The position numbers and the translations under genes are program-made. A model generated the notes under the pieces. It did no database searches and was not told the DNA's origin. It saw only the letters and a program-made list of their open reading frames with translations. From positions 1 through 60,024 of the IMG/VR virus record IMGVR_UViG_3300025940_000009: a DNA stretch of 60,024 bases; one strand, given 5' to 3'. This document shows positions 17,186-24,484 of this stretch, in pieces. This DNA is from a virus. Position 1 is the first letter of the stretch, and each line of letters begins with the position of its first letter.

Positions 17186-17742
17186 TGGAACCATGGGATC
17201 TGTGGGCACATCAGTGCCACGGAGCCTCGTTGCACCTGGTGCGCTCCGGCGTGCTCGGTGTGCCCGGCGAGGAGGCCCGCGTGGTGCGTGGCACCTGCCA
17301 TGGCGTGGGTGGTCAGCACTCGTGGTGCATCGTGGGCGACATCGTGGAGCCCCGGATGATCGTGGATTCCACGTACTGGTCCTACATGAAGAGCGAGCGC
17401 CTGCCGCCGCGCCCCAAGGCGCGCATCATCAAAGGTGACTCCTCGGACTACGAGCCGAAGGGTGCCGGAAGCATCTTCTCCTACGGCAGGCCACCGGAGC
17501 CCTTTGGTGACATCATCGACCCGCCTGAGGGCCTGAGCGCCAGCGCCAAGGCGTTCCTCAGGCTCTGTGGCCCGCTCGATCAGAGGGGTTGGCACTTCCT
17601 GTTCCATGCACCATGTCAGGGCTGGCCGTCGAAGGAGATCCTGACGGCGTGGTATGAGTCCACGTCCTGGGCACGGGCGATGATCCCCATCGATCACGTC
17701 GGCAACTGGACCGACCTCAACCCACAGGAGTTGTACTGGTAA
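17152..17742 (+). CDS. Hypothetical protein with N-terminal Cys/His segment
   Basis: 196 residues; ATG after GAGGAGGTG. The N-terminal 60 residues hold scattered His and Cys (WAHQCHGASLHL, GTCHGVGGQHSWCIVGD) that recall phage proteins handling small peptidase-like folds, but no catalytic set is certain. The middle is Pro/Lys/Arg-rich. Unknown role in the Ku operon. Confidence 0.55.
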   Translation: MGTLIEDIQEVMEPWDLWAHQCHGASLHLVRSGVLGVPGEEARVVRGTCHGVGGQHSWCIVGDIVEPRMIVDSTYWSYMKSERLPPRPKARIIKGDSSDYEPKGAGSIFSYGRPPEPFGDIIDPPEGLSASAKAFLRLCGPLDQRGWHFLFHAPCQGWPSKEILTAWYESTSWARAMIPIDHVGNWTDLNPQELYW

Positions 17743-18065
17743 TGGCAACAAGAGACGGTTGGTATCACATGTCGTGCTTCAACGGCCTGTCGCCAACACA
17801 GCAGGTGCGCGTGGTCGAGTGGGGCAACCTGCCGATTGGCTACATCCCCGAGGGCGAGTGCGAGAACGGCGCTGCTGTGGCCATCGAAGTATGGGGCGAC
17901 GAGAAGCCCGGTCCCCGCTTCTACTGCTTGGGCTGCGCGGTGTCCTACCTCCAGAGCAACGAGGTGCGCGTGCAGGTACGCAACATCATCGACATGTACA
18001 AGGTGGCGCTGGAGGAAGTGCGCCAGAAGATGGAACGTGATGTGACAACTGTCACACCTGACTGA
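17742..18065 (+). CDS. Small zinc-binding-like protein
   Basis: 107 residues. C12, a C in GECENG and the pair FYCLGCAVSYL suggest zinc. The gene reads through the downstream operator: GTGACAACTGTCAC encodes its C-terminal VTTVT. It ends the Ku operon. Confidence 0.6.
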   Translation: MATRDGWYHMSCFNGLSPTQQVRVVEWGNLPIGYIPEGECENGAAVAIEVWGDEKPGPRFYCLGCAVSYLQSNEVRVQVRNIIDMYKVALEEVRQKMERDVTTVTPD

Positions 18066-18096
18066 CTGGATCTCAGGATACCGAACCTGATAGACC
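18042..18096 (+). promoter_or_regulatory. Promoter with GTGAC-type operator before structured leader
   Basis: Perfect GTGACAACTGTCAC (18042-18055), 11-base gap, weak -35 TGGATC (18067), 18-base spacer with ATACCGAAC, -10 TAGACC (18091-18096) in TGATAGACC. Position and phasing match the other members of this class. Confidence 0.7.
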
Positions 18097-18102
18097 ATGA
18101 GT

Positions 18103-18306
18103 ACTCGCCCGGTGGAGTGTGCACCGGGGGCTCCCGGGGTCAGCCAACTCCCGGGCTCATCTGGGAGAGCAGGTCCCAGGGCTCACCGGAACAGGGCGTG
18201 ATGTCCGGGGTAGGCAGTCCACCCTCACCATGGCGGGGTGGAGGGTCTGGTGGGTACCTCAGCCTCAAACGCACAACCCACCACCCAACGATCGAGAAGG
18301 GTGTCA
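18103..18306 (+). other. Long GC-rich structured leader or small RNA
   Basis: About 200 transcribed bases between the promoter and the next start. Several foldbacks are visible: CTCCCGGG repeats, CTGGGA/TCCCAG, CCACCC/GGGTGG and GGTGGGT/ACCCACC. This is unusual in a region where most leaders are 0-40 bases. It could be a regulatory 5' UTR or a separate RNA. Confidence 0.45.
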
Positions 18307-18766
18307 ATGTCAACAGCCAAGAACATCAACTTCACCGACGAGGACGTGTACCAGGCGCTCGGTCCCCATCAGCGCCATCCTCTCCAGCCTCTACTGGAAC
18401 AAGACGGACGGCAAGTCCCTGTCCACCCAGTACGTCGCCATCAAGACCGCCGCCAGTCGAGGCGGGCTGAGCCCCACCGCCGTCGAGAAGGCGCTGGAGC
18501 GGCTGGTGGAAGCAGGCCGGGTGCACCTCATGCTCGGCAAGGATCTGCAAGCCAACGGCGTCAGTGCCTATGGCATGCAGAGCAACCACAAGGCCTACGT
18601 CCGGGACGACACCCTCAAAGAGGGACAGGCCAGGAAGGCGATCCAGGACAAGCAGTACCGCGAGGGGAGCGCACGGCTGGAGGCCGAGCGGCTGGTGCTG
18701 GGCAAGTACGCCGCCGAGGTGACCAGCGAGTACAACCGCTTGCTGGCCGAGACCGGGACCGAGTAG
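18307..18766 (+). CDS. Winged-helix-like protein requiring a +1 frameshift
   Basis: ATG 18307 follows GAGAAGGG and reads MSTAKNINFTDEDVYQALGP; the natural continuation (ISAILSSLYWNKTDGKSL, then a helix-turn-helix-like AVEKALERLVEAGRV) lies one base forward. The switch falls on GGT CCC CAT at 18361-18369, where a tRNA on CCC could slip to the next CCC. The fused product would be about 152 residues. Either programmed +1 frameshifting, a real lesion or a sequencing error explains this. The second frame has no convincing start of its own. Confidence 0.55.
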
Positions 18767-18777
18767 GGTTCCGAACC

Positions 18778-19065
18778 ATGCGACAGATCACCCTCACCGA
18801 GGAGCAGACCGAGGCCATCGAAGCGTGGTGTGATGACAACGACGTCACACTGCGTCTCGGCTACAGCGGCCGTGGCATGAACGGCGAATCCTGCATCGGC
18901 ATCGTCACCGACGAGGATCCTGTGCAGGCGTCGGTCAACCTCTCTACCTACCTGGCCAAGGCGTTCCCCGATGACGAGGCCTTCCTGGCCGAGATGCGGC
19001 GCATGGGCCGGGACAACATGGGCCAGTCCACCATCATCTACTGGCCGAGCGTCAAGGCGCCCTGA
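18778..19065 (+). CDS. Hypothetical protein
   Basis: 95 residues, ATG immediately after a GGTTCCGAACC palindrome and 11 bases after the previous stop, with no RBS visible. MRQITLTEEQTEAIEAWCDDND then a beta region and a C-terminal helix EAFLAEMRRMGRDN. Translation may depend on coupling to the preceding gene. Function unknown. Confidence 0.55.
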   Translation: MRQITLTEEQTEAIEAWCDDNDVTLRLGYSGRGMNGESCIGIVTDEDPVQASVNLSTYLAKAFPDDEAFLAEMRRMGRDNMGQSTIIYWPSVKAP

Positions 19066-19211
19066 TGTCAGAACGAGCATGCTCGTGGCGCTGGCAGGCG
19101 TCGCGCATCGATGTGTCCGAGCCCACCGTGCCCGTCAACCATGTGTGCGGCCTGGTGCTCGGCCACAGCGGTGACCACGTGTGCTCCTGTGGAGCCGTGA
19201 GAGGAGAGTGA
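19065..19211 (+). CDS. 48-residue zinc-binding-like protein
   Basis: ATG overlaps the previous stop and the TGA overlaps the next ATG. Cysteines at 6 and in VCGLVLGHSGDHVCSCG give a C-x-H-x-H-C-x-C cluster, a layout common in tiny actinophage proteins. Unknown function. Confidence 0.6.
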   Translation: MSERACSWRWQASRIDVSEPTVPVNHVCGLVLGHSGDHVCSCGAVRGE

Positions 19212-19480
19212 TGAGCGGCTACTACCACACCGACCCCACCGACCCCGAGGCGCCGGTCGAGTTGACCGAGTACAACGGCCTGCGTCCTGGCATGCGGGTC
19301 ATCTACACCAACCCCGCCTTCCAGCAGCCTGATGGCACCTACAAGACGGCTGGCATGGACCCGCCTCTCATCCTCACGGCGCTCTACCGCATGGGTGACA
19401 GCGGCTACACCGAGGCCATCGTCAACGGCGGTGAGTGGGAGGTCAATGCTGACAACCTCAGCATCGACCCCGATGCCTGA
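19211..19480 (+). CDS. Hypothetical protein
   Basis: 89 residues starting MSGYYHTDPTDPEAP at the ATG that overlaps the previous stop; RBS GAGAGGAGA. Beta-rich with VIYTNPAFQQ, LILTALYR and EAIVNGGEWEV, resembling a small barrel. Function unknown. Confidence 0.55.
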   Translation: MSGYYHTDPTDPEAPVELTEYNGLRPGMRVIYTNPAFQQPDGTYKTAGMDPPLILTALYRMGDSGYTEAIVNGGEWEVNADNLSIDPDA

Positions 19481-19481
19481 C

Positions 19482-19510
19482 TTGTAGTCAGCATCACCAT
19501 CTGCTAGACT
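19482..19510 (+). promoter_or_regulatory. Promoter
   Basis: TTGTAG, 17-base spacer ending TGC, TAGACT. This is the member of the set whose -10 best fits the TAnnnT consensus. No GTGAC palindrome upstream. Leader of about 25 bases with RBS GAAAGGA. Confidence 0.7.
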
Positions 19511-19539
19511 GGCTTTCCCGACCGAAAGGACACCACAAG

Positions 19540-19776
19540 ATGGGTACCCGTATGAGTGTTTCCACCACCAAGTTCAAGGTGGAGGGCGTCGGTCCGTTCC
19601 CGCTGGACATGCTGCGCTACGACCAGTGCTGGCCCAAGGCGCAGGACGACGTGCACGAGATGGGCACCAACACGGCTCACCCCAAGCGCACGGTCACCCT
19701 GCTGACGCACACCAGGGTCACCGAGAAGCGCTGGGCCTCGTTCGGGTGGACCGTGACCAGCAAGGAGACGTTCTGA
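19540..19776 (+). CDS. Small basic hypothetical protein
   Basis: 78 residues from ATG 19540, nine bases after AAAGGA; ATG 19552 is an alternative. Beta-rich, ends in a strand-rich stretch KRWASFGWTVTSK. Contains one Cys. Overlaps the next start by one base. Confidence 0.55.
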   Translation: MGTRMSVSTTKFKVEGVGPFPLDMLRYDQCWPKAQDDVHEMGTNTAHPKRTVTLLTHTRVTEKRWASFGWTVTSKETF

Positions 19777-20126
19777 TGGGCTTCAACGCGGTCGTCGGCA
19801 TGCTGGAGATGTTGGACGAGGACACCACGCTCCGCTGGCACCTGGCCAACAACCTCTACCCGCCCGTTGGTGACGCCTTCAACCTTGCCAAGGCTGCCAT
19901 CGAGGCCTGCGCGGACGAGGATGTTGACAGGATCATCGAGGACGGCGAGTTGCAGGCTCGGGCGTTCAAGATCGTGGAGTTGTTCCACTTGGAGGCCTTC
20001 GTGATGGCTCGCATCGCCAAGGCCTTGGAAGCCTTGGAAGGCTCGGAGCCCTGCAACTGCGGTGCGGCGTGGGCCGATGGTGTGCACGAGGCCGACTGCC
20101 CGCAGGCAACGGCGGCGGATCTCTGA
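19776..20126 (+). CDS. Helical protein with C-terminal zinc-like motif
   Basis: 116 residues. Mostly helical (VVGMLEMLDEDTTLRWHLAN, IVELFHLEAFVMARIAKAL) and ends EPCNCGAAW ... HEADCPQ, a likely C-C-H-C metal site. Single-base overlaps with both neighbours. No family recognised. Confidence 0.55.
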   Translation: MGFNAVVGMLEMLDEDTTLRWHLANNLYPPVGDAFNLAKAAIEACADEDVDRIIEDGELQARAFKIVELFHLEAFVMARIAKALEALEGSEPCNCGAAWADGVHEADCPQATAADL

Positions 20127-20260
20127 TGGCCAAGTACGCCGTGCGATCCACGGATGCGACGTTCGGGGAGGTGGAGGTGCCTGATGATGCCATCATCATC
20201 GACTACAAGTACCCTCGCATCACCTACCTCGTACCCTTGGAGACCGATGAGCAGCGCTGA
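20126..20260 (+). CDS. 44-residue hypothetical protein
   Basis: ATG overlaps the previous stop. Beta-rich peptide (MAKYAVRSTDATFGEVEV, ITYLVPLETDEQR). It overlaps the next gene by 14 bases in another frame. Small but in a tight operon. Confidence 0.5.
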   Translation: MAKYAVRSTDATFGEVEVPDDAIIIDYKYPRITYLVPLETDEQR

Positions 20261-20456
20261 GACGCCGCCCAAGTGCGACGTGCGTATCTTGGAGGACAAC
20301 GGCAAGCCCACGATCTACCGCTGCCTGTGCGGCTGGAACGGCTCGGGGCGGCTGAGCGAGATCCTGCGGGTGGTCGAGGCGCATCTGGCCAGCAATCCAC
20401 AGGGCGGGTACTACCGCTTCGGCAACGGTCGCAAGATCAGAGTCGAGGCCGAGTAG
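20247..20456 (+). CDS. 69-residue protein with CLCG motif
   Basis: ATG 20247 within the end of the previous gene. C10, then YRCLCGWNG, then a helix LSEILRVVEAHLA, suggesting a small zinc finger of three cysteines plus His. Last gene before a strong terminator. Confidence 0.55.
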   Translation: MSSAETPPKCDVRILEDNGKPTIYRCLCGWNGSGRLSEILRVVEAHLASNPQGGYYRFGNGRKIRVEAE

Positions 20457-20493
20457 TGTTTCCCTGTGCGGAGGCGTGCCACTCCGTACGGGT

Positions 20494-20531
20494 GTGAGGG
20501 GAGTCCGGTTCCAGCCCCGGACTCCCCTCAC
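20494..20531 (+). terminator. Strong hairpin terminator
   Basis: Perfect 15-bp arms GTGAGGGGAGTCCGG and CCGGACTCCCCTCAC, loop TTCCAGCC. It lies between the rightward operon ending at 20456 and the leftward CsbD-like gene ending at 20558, and could serve both. Confidence 0.85.
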
Positions 20532-20542
20532 TGCTTCCAGCG

Positions 20543-20554
20543 TCAATGTCAATG
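20543..20554. repeat. TCAATGTCAATG motif at convergent junction
   Basis: Exact copy flanked by GCG and ACGC, so GCGTCAATGTCAATGACGC also has short inverted ends. It lies three bases beyond the stop of the CsbD-like gene, after the terminator. Confidence 0.7.
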
Positions 20555-20557
20555 ACG

Positions 20558-20764
20558 CTATGCCGTGAACTGCTGGGCTACCTCGCGGATCTTGGCTTCC
20601 ACCTTGTCACGGGCCTCGCCCGTGCGCTGGGCGATGCGGTCGGACACCGAGGTGGAGTCCTGGAGGTCGTCGTCGGTCAGGCCCTGGAACTTGGCCTTGA
20701 TCTGGCCCTTGGCCTGGTCCCAGTTCTGTTGGAGCGCATAGCGCTCCTGCTGTGTCATGGTCAT
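20558..20764 (-). CDS. CsbD-like small protein
   Basis: 68 residues (ATG 20779 would add five). It matches the CsbD/YjbJ pattern: QNWDQAKGQIKAKFQGLTDDDL, then DRIAQRTGEARDKVEAKI. These are small helical proteins induced by general stress in bacteria, with no settled biochemical role. It is the only leftward gene in the 15-30 kb block. The region upstream has three CTTGGAA copies (20793, 20805, 20814) and shares the GTGACA operator at 20825 with the divergent gene. Confidence 0.7.
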   Translation of the reverse strand: MTMTQQERYALQQNWDQAKGQIKAKFQGLTDDDLQDSTSVSDRIAQRTGEARDKVEAKIREVAQQFTA

Positions 20765-20824
20765 GCGCGCTTCCATACCCCGCCGCGAACCCCTTGGAAC
20801 ACTTCTTGGAAGCCTTGGAACGAT

Positions 20825-20878
20825 GTGACAACTGTCACGCTGATATGATTGGTTCCGACTACAACAGTGTGCTAGACC
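20825..20878 (+). promoter_or_regulatory. Promoter with perfect GTGAC-type operator
   Basis: GTGACAACTGTCAC (20825-20838), 10-base gap, TTGGTT (20849), 18-base spacer with TTCCGACTACA, TAGACC (20873-20878), then six bases to the ATG: predicted leaderless mRNA. The palindrome may also affect the divergent CsbD-like gene. Confidence 0.78.
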
Positions 20879-20884
20879 AGTGTC

Positions 20885-21154
20885 ATGCCCTCCACCAACC
20901 AGGTCACGATGGCGACGGTGCTCAACACGCTGCCCTCGTATGTTGATGTCACCATCACCACTGAGCGCAACGGCAAGACCAGCGAGTACAAGTGCCTCAC
21001 CCGTGACTTCCCGACCAACGATCCCAACCGCGAGCGCCGTCTGACCTGCCTCACCACCGGCTTCGAGTGGTTCATCACCGCTGAGGCCTTGGAACGGATG
21101 GACGTCGTCACGATGGTCATCGCTCCGCAGACGATCACGATGGTGGTCGGGTGA
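20885..21154 (+). CDS. Hypothetical protein, leaderless start
   Basis: 89 residues. ATG six bases after the -10, no RBS. Beta-rich (YVDVTITTERNGKTSEYKC, WFITAEALERMDVVTMVI) with two cysteines. It reads like a small single-domain protein of unknown function. Its stop overlaps the next ATG. Confidence 0.55.
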   Translation: MPSTNQVTMATVLNTLPSYVDVTITTERNGKTSEYKCLTRDFPTNDPNRERRLTCLTTGFEWFITAEALERMDVVTMVIAPQTITMVVG

Positions 21155-21486
21155 TGGCAACACTCACCCGTCACCAGCGCATGGTCCTGCTCGACGTCTG
21201 CCGGGTGCTCACCCGTGACCGCTATCGGCCCCGAGCGGTCACGGCCAAGAACCTGCGCAACGCCGTCGCCTACGATCCCTCGCCCAGCGAGACCAAGGAC
21301 TACCGGACGCTCCAGGTGTGGCCGGTGGGTGCTGCCATGGCGCTGGAGCACCTGGCCGACAAGGGCTACCTGCGTCGCATCAAGGGCCTGTCATCCCGGT
21401 CCACGTTCACGGCCTACGTCCTCACCGACCTGGGCTGGGGCTGGTGGAACGACCGTACTGATGTGACAACAGACACACCCGGGTGA
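21154..21486 (+). CDS. Winged-helix-like DNA-binding protein (tentative)
   Basis: 110 residues. TLTRHQRMVLLDVCRVL, a middle LEHLADKGYLRRIKG helix and a wing-like STFTAYVLTDLGW are in the order expected of a winged helix. No ligand domain. It could regulate one of the operator families in this block; this is inference. Its C-terminal DVTTDTPG is encoded by the degenerate operator of the next promoter. Confidence 0.5.
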   Translation: MATLTRHQRMVLLDVCRVLTRDRYRPRAVTAKNLRNAVAYDPSPSETKDYRTLQVWPVGAAMALEHLADKGYLRRIKGLSSRSTFTAYVLTDLGWGWWNDRTDVTTDTPG

Positions 21487-21516
21487 CTTGGTTCCGACTA
21501 CAGGACCTGATAGACC
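21463..21516 (+). promoter_or_regulatory. Promoter with degenerate GTGAC-type operator
   Basis: GTGACAACAGACAC (half site kept), 11-base gap, TTGGTT (21488), 17-base spacer CCGACTACAGGACCTGA, TAGACC (21511-21516), six bases to the ATG. Predicted leaderless. Confidence 0.72.
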
Positions 21517-21522
21517 AGTGTC

Positions 21523-21744
21523 ATGGCAACGAACGTCATCCGCATCACCGAGTGCCCGGTCTGTGACATGGACGTCAAGGTGCTGATGCTCAACCTCCCA
21601 GGCCTCGATGGCATGGTGAGCCTGACGGGCGGGCCGATCGCGGAGATGACCAAGGTGTCGTTCATCCGCGACGGCGGCGCTGCCTGCCCCGGCTGCGGTG
21701 TCGGCCTGCTCGTCAGCACTGACGGCAGGCTGGCGCTGCGGTGA
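21523..21744 (+). CDS. Zinc-ribbon protein, leaderless start
   Basis: 73 residues. CPVC (residues 11-14) and CPGCGVG (about 54-60) give a classical four-cysteine ribbon with a long insert. Likely nucleic-acid or protein binding. The last codons overlap the next operator. Confidence 0.65.
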   Translation: MATNVIRITECPVCDMDVKVLMLNLPGLDGMVSLTGGPIAEMTKVSFIRDGGAACPGCGVGLLVSTDGRLALR

Positions 21745-21795
21745 CTGATGTCACAACAGCCTGACTGGCATCAGGGTACCGAACCCTGATAGACC
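21741..21795 (+). promoter_or_regulatory. Promoter with both operator types
   Basis: GTGACTGATGTCAC (21741-21754), 11-base gap, weak -35 TGGCAT (21766), 18-base spacer CAGGGTACCGAACCCTGA, TAGACC (21790-21795). It combines the upstream GTGAC palindrome with a GGGTaCCGAACCC variant between -35 and -10. Leader of about 30 bases with RBS GAAAGGGAA. Confidence 0.75.
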
Positions 21796-21829
21796 AGTGT
21801 CCTCCCCACCACCACGAAAGGGAACCGCA

Positions 21830-22075
21830 GTGAGCATCCAAGACTTCGTCATCACCGTTCCGGACACCACCGGCGCCGAGGGCGGGCACTTCATCGAAGG
21901 CCTCGACCTCGTGAGCAAGCCGGGTCTCGGCTTCCGGGTGTGGCATTCCAGCCCCACCTCCGACGCCGAGGTGATGGTCCACTTCAACCTCACCGCCGAC
22001 CAGGCCAGGTTCCTGGCCGAGCGTCTGGTGCAGGCCGCTGATGCCAACGACAAGCGTCACCAGGTGACGGCATGA
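21830..22075 (+). CDS. Hypothetical protein
   Basis: 81 residues from GTG 21830, seven bases after the RBS. An N-terminal strand-rich part (IQDFVITVPDTTGAEG) and a helical end (ADQARFLAERLVQAADAN). Resembles no family I know. ATGA overlap with the next gene. Confidence 0.55.
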   Translation: MSIQDFVITVPDTTGAEGGHFIEGLDLVSKPGLGFRVWHSSPTSDAEVMVHFNLTADQARFLAERLVQAADANDKRHQVTA

Positions 22076-22440
22076 GCAGCAAGCGTGCAGCAGCCCGCTG
22101 GCTCGACGCTCACGTCGGCCAGGTCATCAACACGGTGCAGACCGTGCGGGGCGAGGTGACGTGGGCTCCGGGCCCGCGCACCCTCGCCAAGGCCGGGAAG
22201 TCCCGCTGGACGCTCGATGGCTCCAGCGTGGTCATCACCGACTCGCACGGGATCGTCGCTATCACCGACGACATGTTCATGGTCGACTGGCTGGACGAGT
22301 CCGACGACCTGATCCACACCACGACCTACTCCGTGGTCCGACCACTGCCCATCGACAGCCACGAGTACGAGCCCGGTGAGCGCACGCACGCCATGCACAC
22401 CGACCCCGATTGCCGCATCTGCGGCGGGAGGAAGCACTGA
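22072..22440 (+). CDS. Hypothetical protein with C-terminal CxxC
   Basis: 122 residues. N-terminal basic helix (SKRAAARWLDAHVG), a beta-rich middle (SSVVITDSHGIVAITDD) and a C-terminal HTDPDCRICGG. One-base overlap with the next gene. Unknown function. Confidence 0.55.
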   Translation: MSSKRAAARWLDAHVGQVINTVQTVRGEVTWAPGPRTLAKAGKSRWTLDGSSVVITDSHGIVAITDDMFMVDWLDESDDLIHTTTYSVVRPLPIDSHEYEPGERTHAMHTDPDCRICGGRKH

Positions 22441-22724
22441 TGAGCACCCGCTACGTCATCGAGGGCGCCTGGCGCACGGTCTCGGCCGTCCAGGTGGTCC
22501 GCAACTCGGACGGTGCCGTGCAGCGTGTCATCCGGGAGGTGGCCGACCTGCGGGACAGCCACTCCGGCCACACGTACGACAGCGGCGCCTACCGGGTGCG
22601 TGTCGACGGCACCAAGCCGGTGCCCCGCGCCAAGGTCTTCAAGGGCGAGACGGCCTGGTACAAGGCCGAGTCCTACGAGCGCGACGTCATCCACTCCATC
22701 CGCTTCGCAGTCAGGGTGATGTGA
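22440..22724 (+). CDS. Hypothetical protein
   Basis: 94 residues, beta-rich (TRYVIEGAWRTVSAVQVVR, YRVRVDGTKPVPRAKVF). Its TGA is the TGA of the next GTGACA operator, so regulation and termination of translation share bases. No family recognised. Confidence 0.55.
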   Translation: MSTRYVIEGAWRTVSAVQVVRNSDGAVQRVIREVADLRDSHSGHTYDSGAYRVRVDGTKPVPRAKVFKGETAWYKAESYERDVIHSIRFAVRVM

Positions 22725-22774
22725 CAACAGTCACGTCATCCTGATCTGTTTCCGGAACCACGACCTGATAGAAC
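22721..22774 (+). promoter_or_regulatory. Promoter with GTGAC-type operator
   Basis: GTGACAACAGTCAC (22721-22734), 11-base gap, CTGTTT (22746), 17-base spacer CCGGAACCACGACCTGA, TAGAAC (22769-22774), seven bases to the ATG. The spacer has GTTTCCGGAACC, a one-base-longer relative of the GTTCCGAAC core. Confidence 0.75.
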
Positions 22775-22781
22775 GGACACC

Positions 22782-23153
22782 ATGCCTCTCACCACCGCAG
22801 ACAAGCCCACTGACCTGATCCGCTACCGCATGCAGGACACCGAGGACGCGCTGCTGTTCGGACTTCCTCTCGCCAAGGGCGACGGCATCCGCACGGGCGG
22901 CTTCCTCGTGTCCTTCCGGCTCGCCATCGAGACCCTGATCGCTCAGTCCAAGGTTGTCAGCCAGGCTGCCGACGAAGGTGACCTGGTGCTCGTGCGAACC
23001 GTCCTCAACGGCATGACCCGCTCGATGCGTGAACTGCTCGACCAGCAGTCCAGCAAGCGCGCCCGCTACGAGTGGACACGAGCGCTCCAGGCCATCGAGC
23101 GCGCCGAGGGTGGCGCCGCCATGCTGGAGTGGGTCAACACGCCCCGAGTCTGA
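22782..23153 (+). CDS. Helical hypothetical protein, leaderless start
   Basis: 123 residues. Mostly helical: LIRYRMQDTEDALLFGL, FRLAIETLIAQSKVVSQAAD, MTRSMRELLDQQSSKRARYEW. No cysteines or recognisable motif. Monocistronic between two promoters. Confidence 0.55.
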   Translation: MPLTTADKPTDLIRYRMQDTEDALLFGLPLAKGDGIRTGGFLVSFRLAIETLIAQSKVVSQAADEGDLVLVRTVLNGMTRSMRELLDQQSSKRARYEWTRALQAIERAEGGAAMLEWVNTPRV

Positions 23154-23172
23154 TGTCAGCATCAGGTGGGTT

Positions 23173-23227
23173 GTGACATCAGTCACGCCCACCTGACTGG
23201 CGCCAAGGTTCCGAACCCTGATAGAAC
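23173..23227 (+). promoter_or_regulatory. Promoter with both operator types
   Basis: GTGACATCAGTCAC (23173-23186), 11-base gap, weak -35 TGGCGC (23198), 18-base spacer CAAGGTTCCGAACCCTGA, TAGAAC (23222-23227), eight bases to the ATG. GGTTCCGAACC sits between -35 and -10. Confidence 0.75.
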
Positions 23228-23235
23228 AGAGAGCG

Positions 23236-23643
23236 ATGACCACCACACACGAGATCCTGAACGAGACGGCCCACACCCTGTGGAACACGGGCGGCTCGCA
23301 CCGAGGCTTCATCCAGATCAGCCGCAGCGGCCGGGTCCAGATCCGAGGCGAGCAGCACCAGGAGGCCGAGGTGGTCCAGTTCACCGATTCGGTGCTGACC
23401 ATCAAGATCGCCGGAGGCAAGTACTGGTCCGGTCGTGGCTCGCAGGGCTACTCCGGCGCCGAGGTGCGCACGTACCTCGTCCACGAGGTGGCGGTTGTCA
23501 CCGGTGACAACGACAACTTCGACAACATCACGGTGAGCGGCGTGCAGATCAACTGGCACTACGTCACCGCCCAGTACACCAAGGCCGAGCGCGCCTCCCA
23601 GGCCATCGACCGCGCCATCGCCAACCAGGAGGCCAGCAAGTGA
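23236..23643 (+). CDS. Hypothetical protein, leaderless start
   Basis: 135 residues. A beta-rich core (GFIQISRSGRVQIRGEQHQ, VLTIKIAGGKYW) and a helical end (KAERASQAIDRAIANQEASK). First of four overlapping genes. No family recognised. Confidence 0.55.
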   Translation: MTTTHEILNETAHTLWNTGGSHRGFIQISRSGRVQIRGEQHQEAEVVQFTDSVLTIKIAGGKYWSGRGSQGYSGAEVRTYLVHEVAVVTGDNDNFDNITVSGVQINWHYVTAQYTKAERASQAIDRAIANQEASK

Positions 23644-23789
23644 CCACGTACAAGATCATCCGCTTCCGCTTCAACGGCAACAGCAAGGTCATCAAGCGTG
23701 GCCTGACGCTGGAGCAGGCGCAGGCGCACTGCCAGCGTGAGGACACGCACGGCGAGGGTTGGTTCGACGGCTACGAGGAGGAGAAGTGA
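23640..23789 (+). CDS. 49-residue hypothetical protein
   Basis: GTG overlapping the previous stop. Basic beta-hairpin YKIIRFRFNGNSKVIKRG, then a helix with one Cys and an acidic end. The layout is common among tiny phage proteins. Unknown role. Confidence 0.55.
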   Translation: MTTYKIIRFRFNGNSKVIKRGLTLEQAQAHCQREDTHGEGWFDGYEEEK

Positions 23790-24136
23790 CCATCACCCTG
23801 ACCACCCGCCCGAGCCGTGGCCAGTCGTACGTCGACTGGCGTGGCATCTGGGAGAACGCCCTGAACGCCCGCGTGGACTTCAACGCTGGCGCCCTCGCCG
23901 GTCGCCAGGAGTGGCACGACATCGGGCAACTTCCCGGTGACTGGGCTCGCACGTTCACCACCCGCACGAACGTCGGCGCCATCGTCTTCGTGGTGTGCTC
24001 GTACCGCACGCCCATCGCCTGGTTCGACGCCGAGGCTGGCCATTGGGTGATGCCCGAGGTCAAGTACTCCAACACGACCAGCAAGCACCAGTCCCTCGTG
24101 CGCTCGGCGCTCGGTGACCGTGAGGTGCTGTCATGA
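23786..24136 (+). CDS. Hypothetical protein
   Basis: 116 residues from GTG 23786 overlapping the previous stop. SYVDWRGIWENALNARVDF and a beta-rich TNVGAIVFVVCSYRTP. ATGA overlap with the next gene. No family recognised. Confidence 0.5.
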   Translation: MTITLTTRPSRGQSYVDWRGIWENALNARVDFNAGALAGRQEWHDIGQLPGDWARTFTTRTNVGAIVFVVCSYRTPIAWFDAEAGHWVMPEVKYSNTTSKHQSLVRSALGDREVLS

Positions 24137-24483
24137 GCATCTTCGACGGTGAGCCTCCGCGCAAGCATCTCCCCATGCCTTCGGCCAAGGGCGCCGTGGC
24201 TGGTGGTCTCTTCGCCGTGGTGTTCATCCTCACCCTGCGCTGGCTCACCGATCCGTACGCGCCCAAGGGTGCGCTCACCAAGCGCTTCTTCATCGTCTGC
24301 GGTGTGCTCACCCTCTTCGTGGCGTTGTTCATCGGCACGTTGGCCGCAGTGTTCGGTCCGGCCTCGGCCTCGGTCGAGGCTGACCGGCGGGAGCACAACG
24401 AGGGCATGTACCAGTACTGCGTGGTCCAGAAGATCGACCTGCCCGGCTGCCAGCAGTGGATCGAGGAGCACCCCAACTGGTGA
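24133..24483 (+). CDS. Two-span membrane protein
   Basis: 116 residues. Predicted spans at about 20-37 (AVAGGLFAVVFILTLRW) and 52-76 (IVCGVLTLFVALFIGTLAAV), with two cysteines (YCVV, GCQQ) in the C-terminal soluble part. Ends the four-gene operon. Confidence 0.6.
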   Translation: MSIFDGEPPRKHLPMPSAKGAVAGGLFAVVFILTLRWLTDPYAPKGALTKRFFIVCGVLTLFVALFIGTLAAVFGPASASVEADRREHNEGMYQYCVVQKIDLPGCQQWIEEHPNW

Positions 24484-24484
24484 T

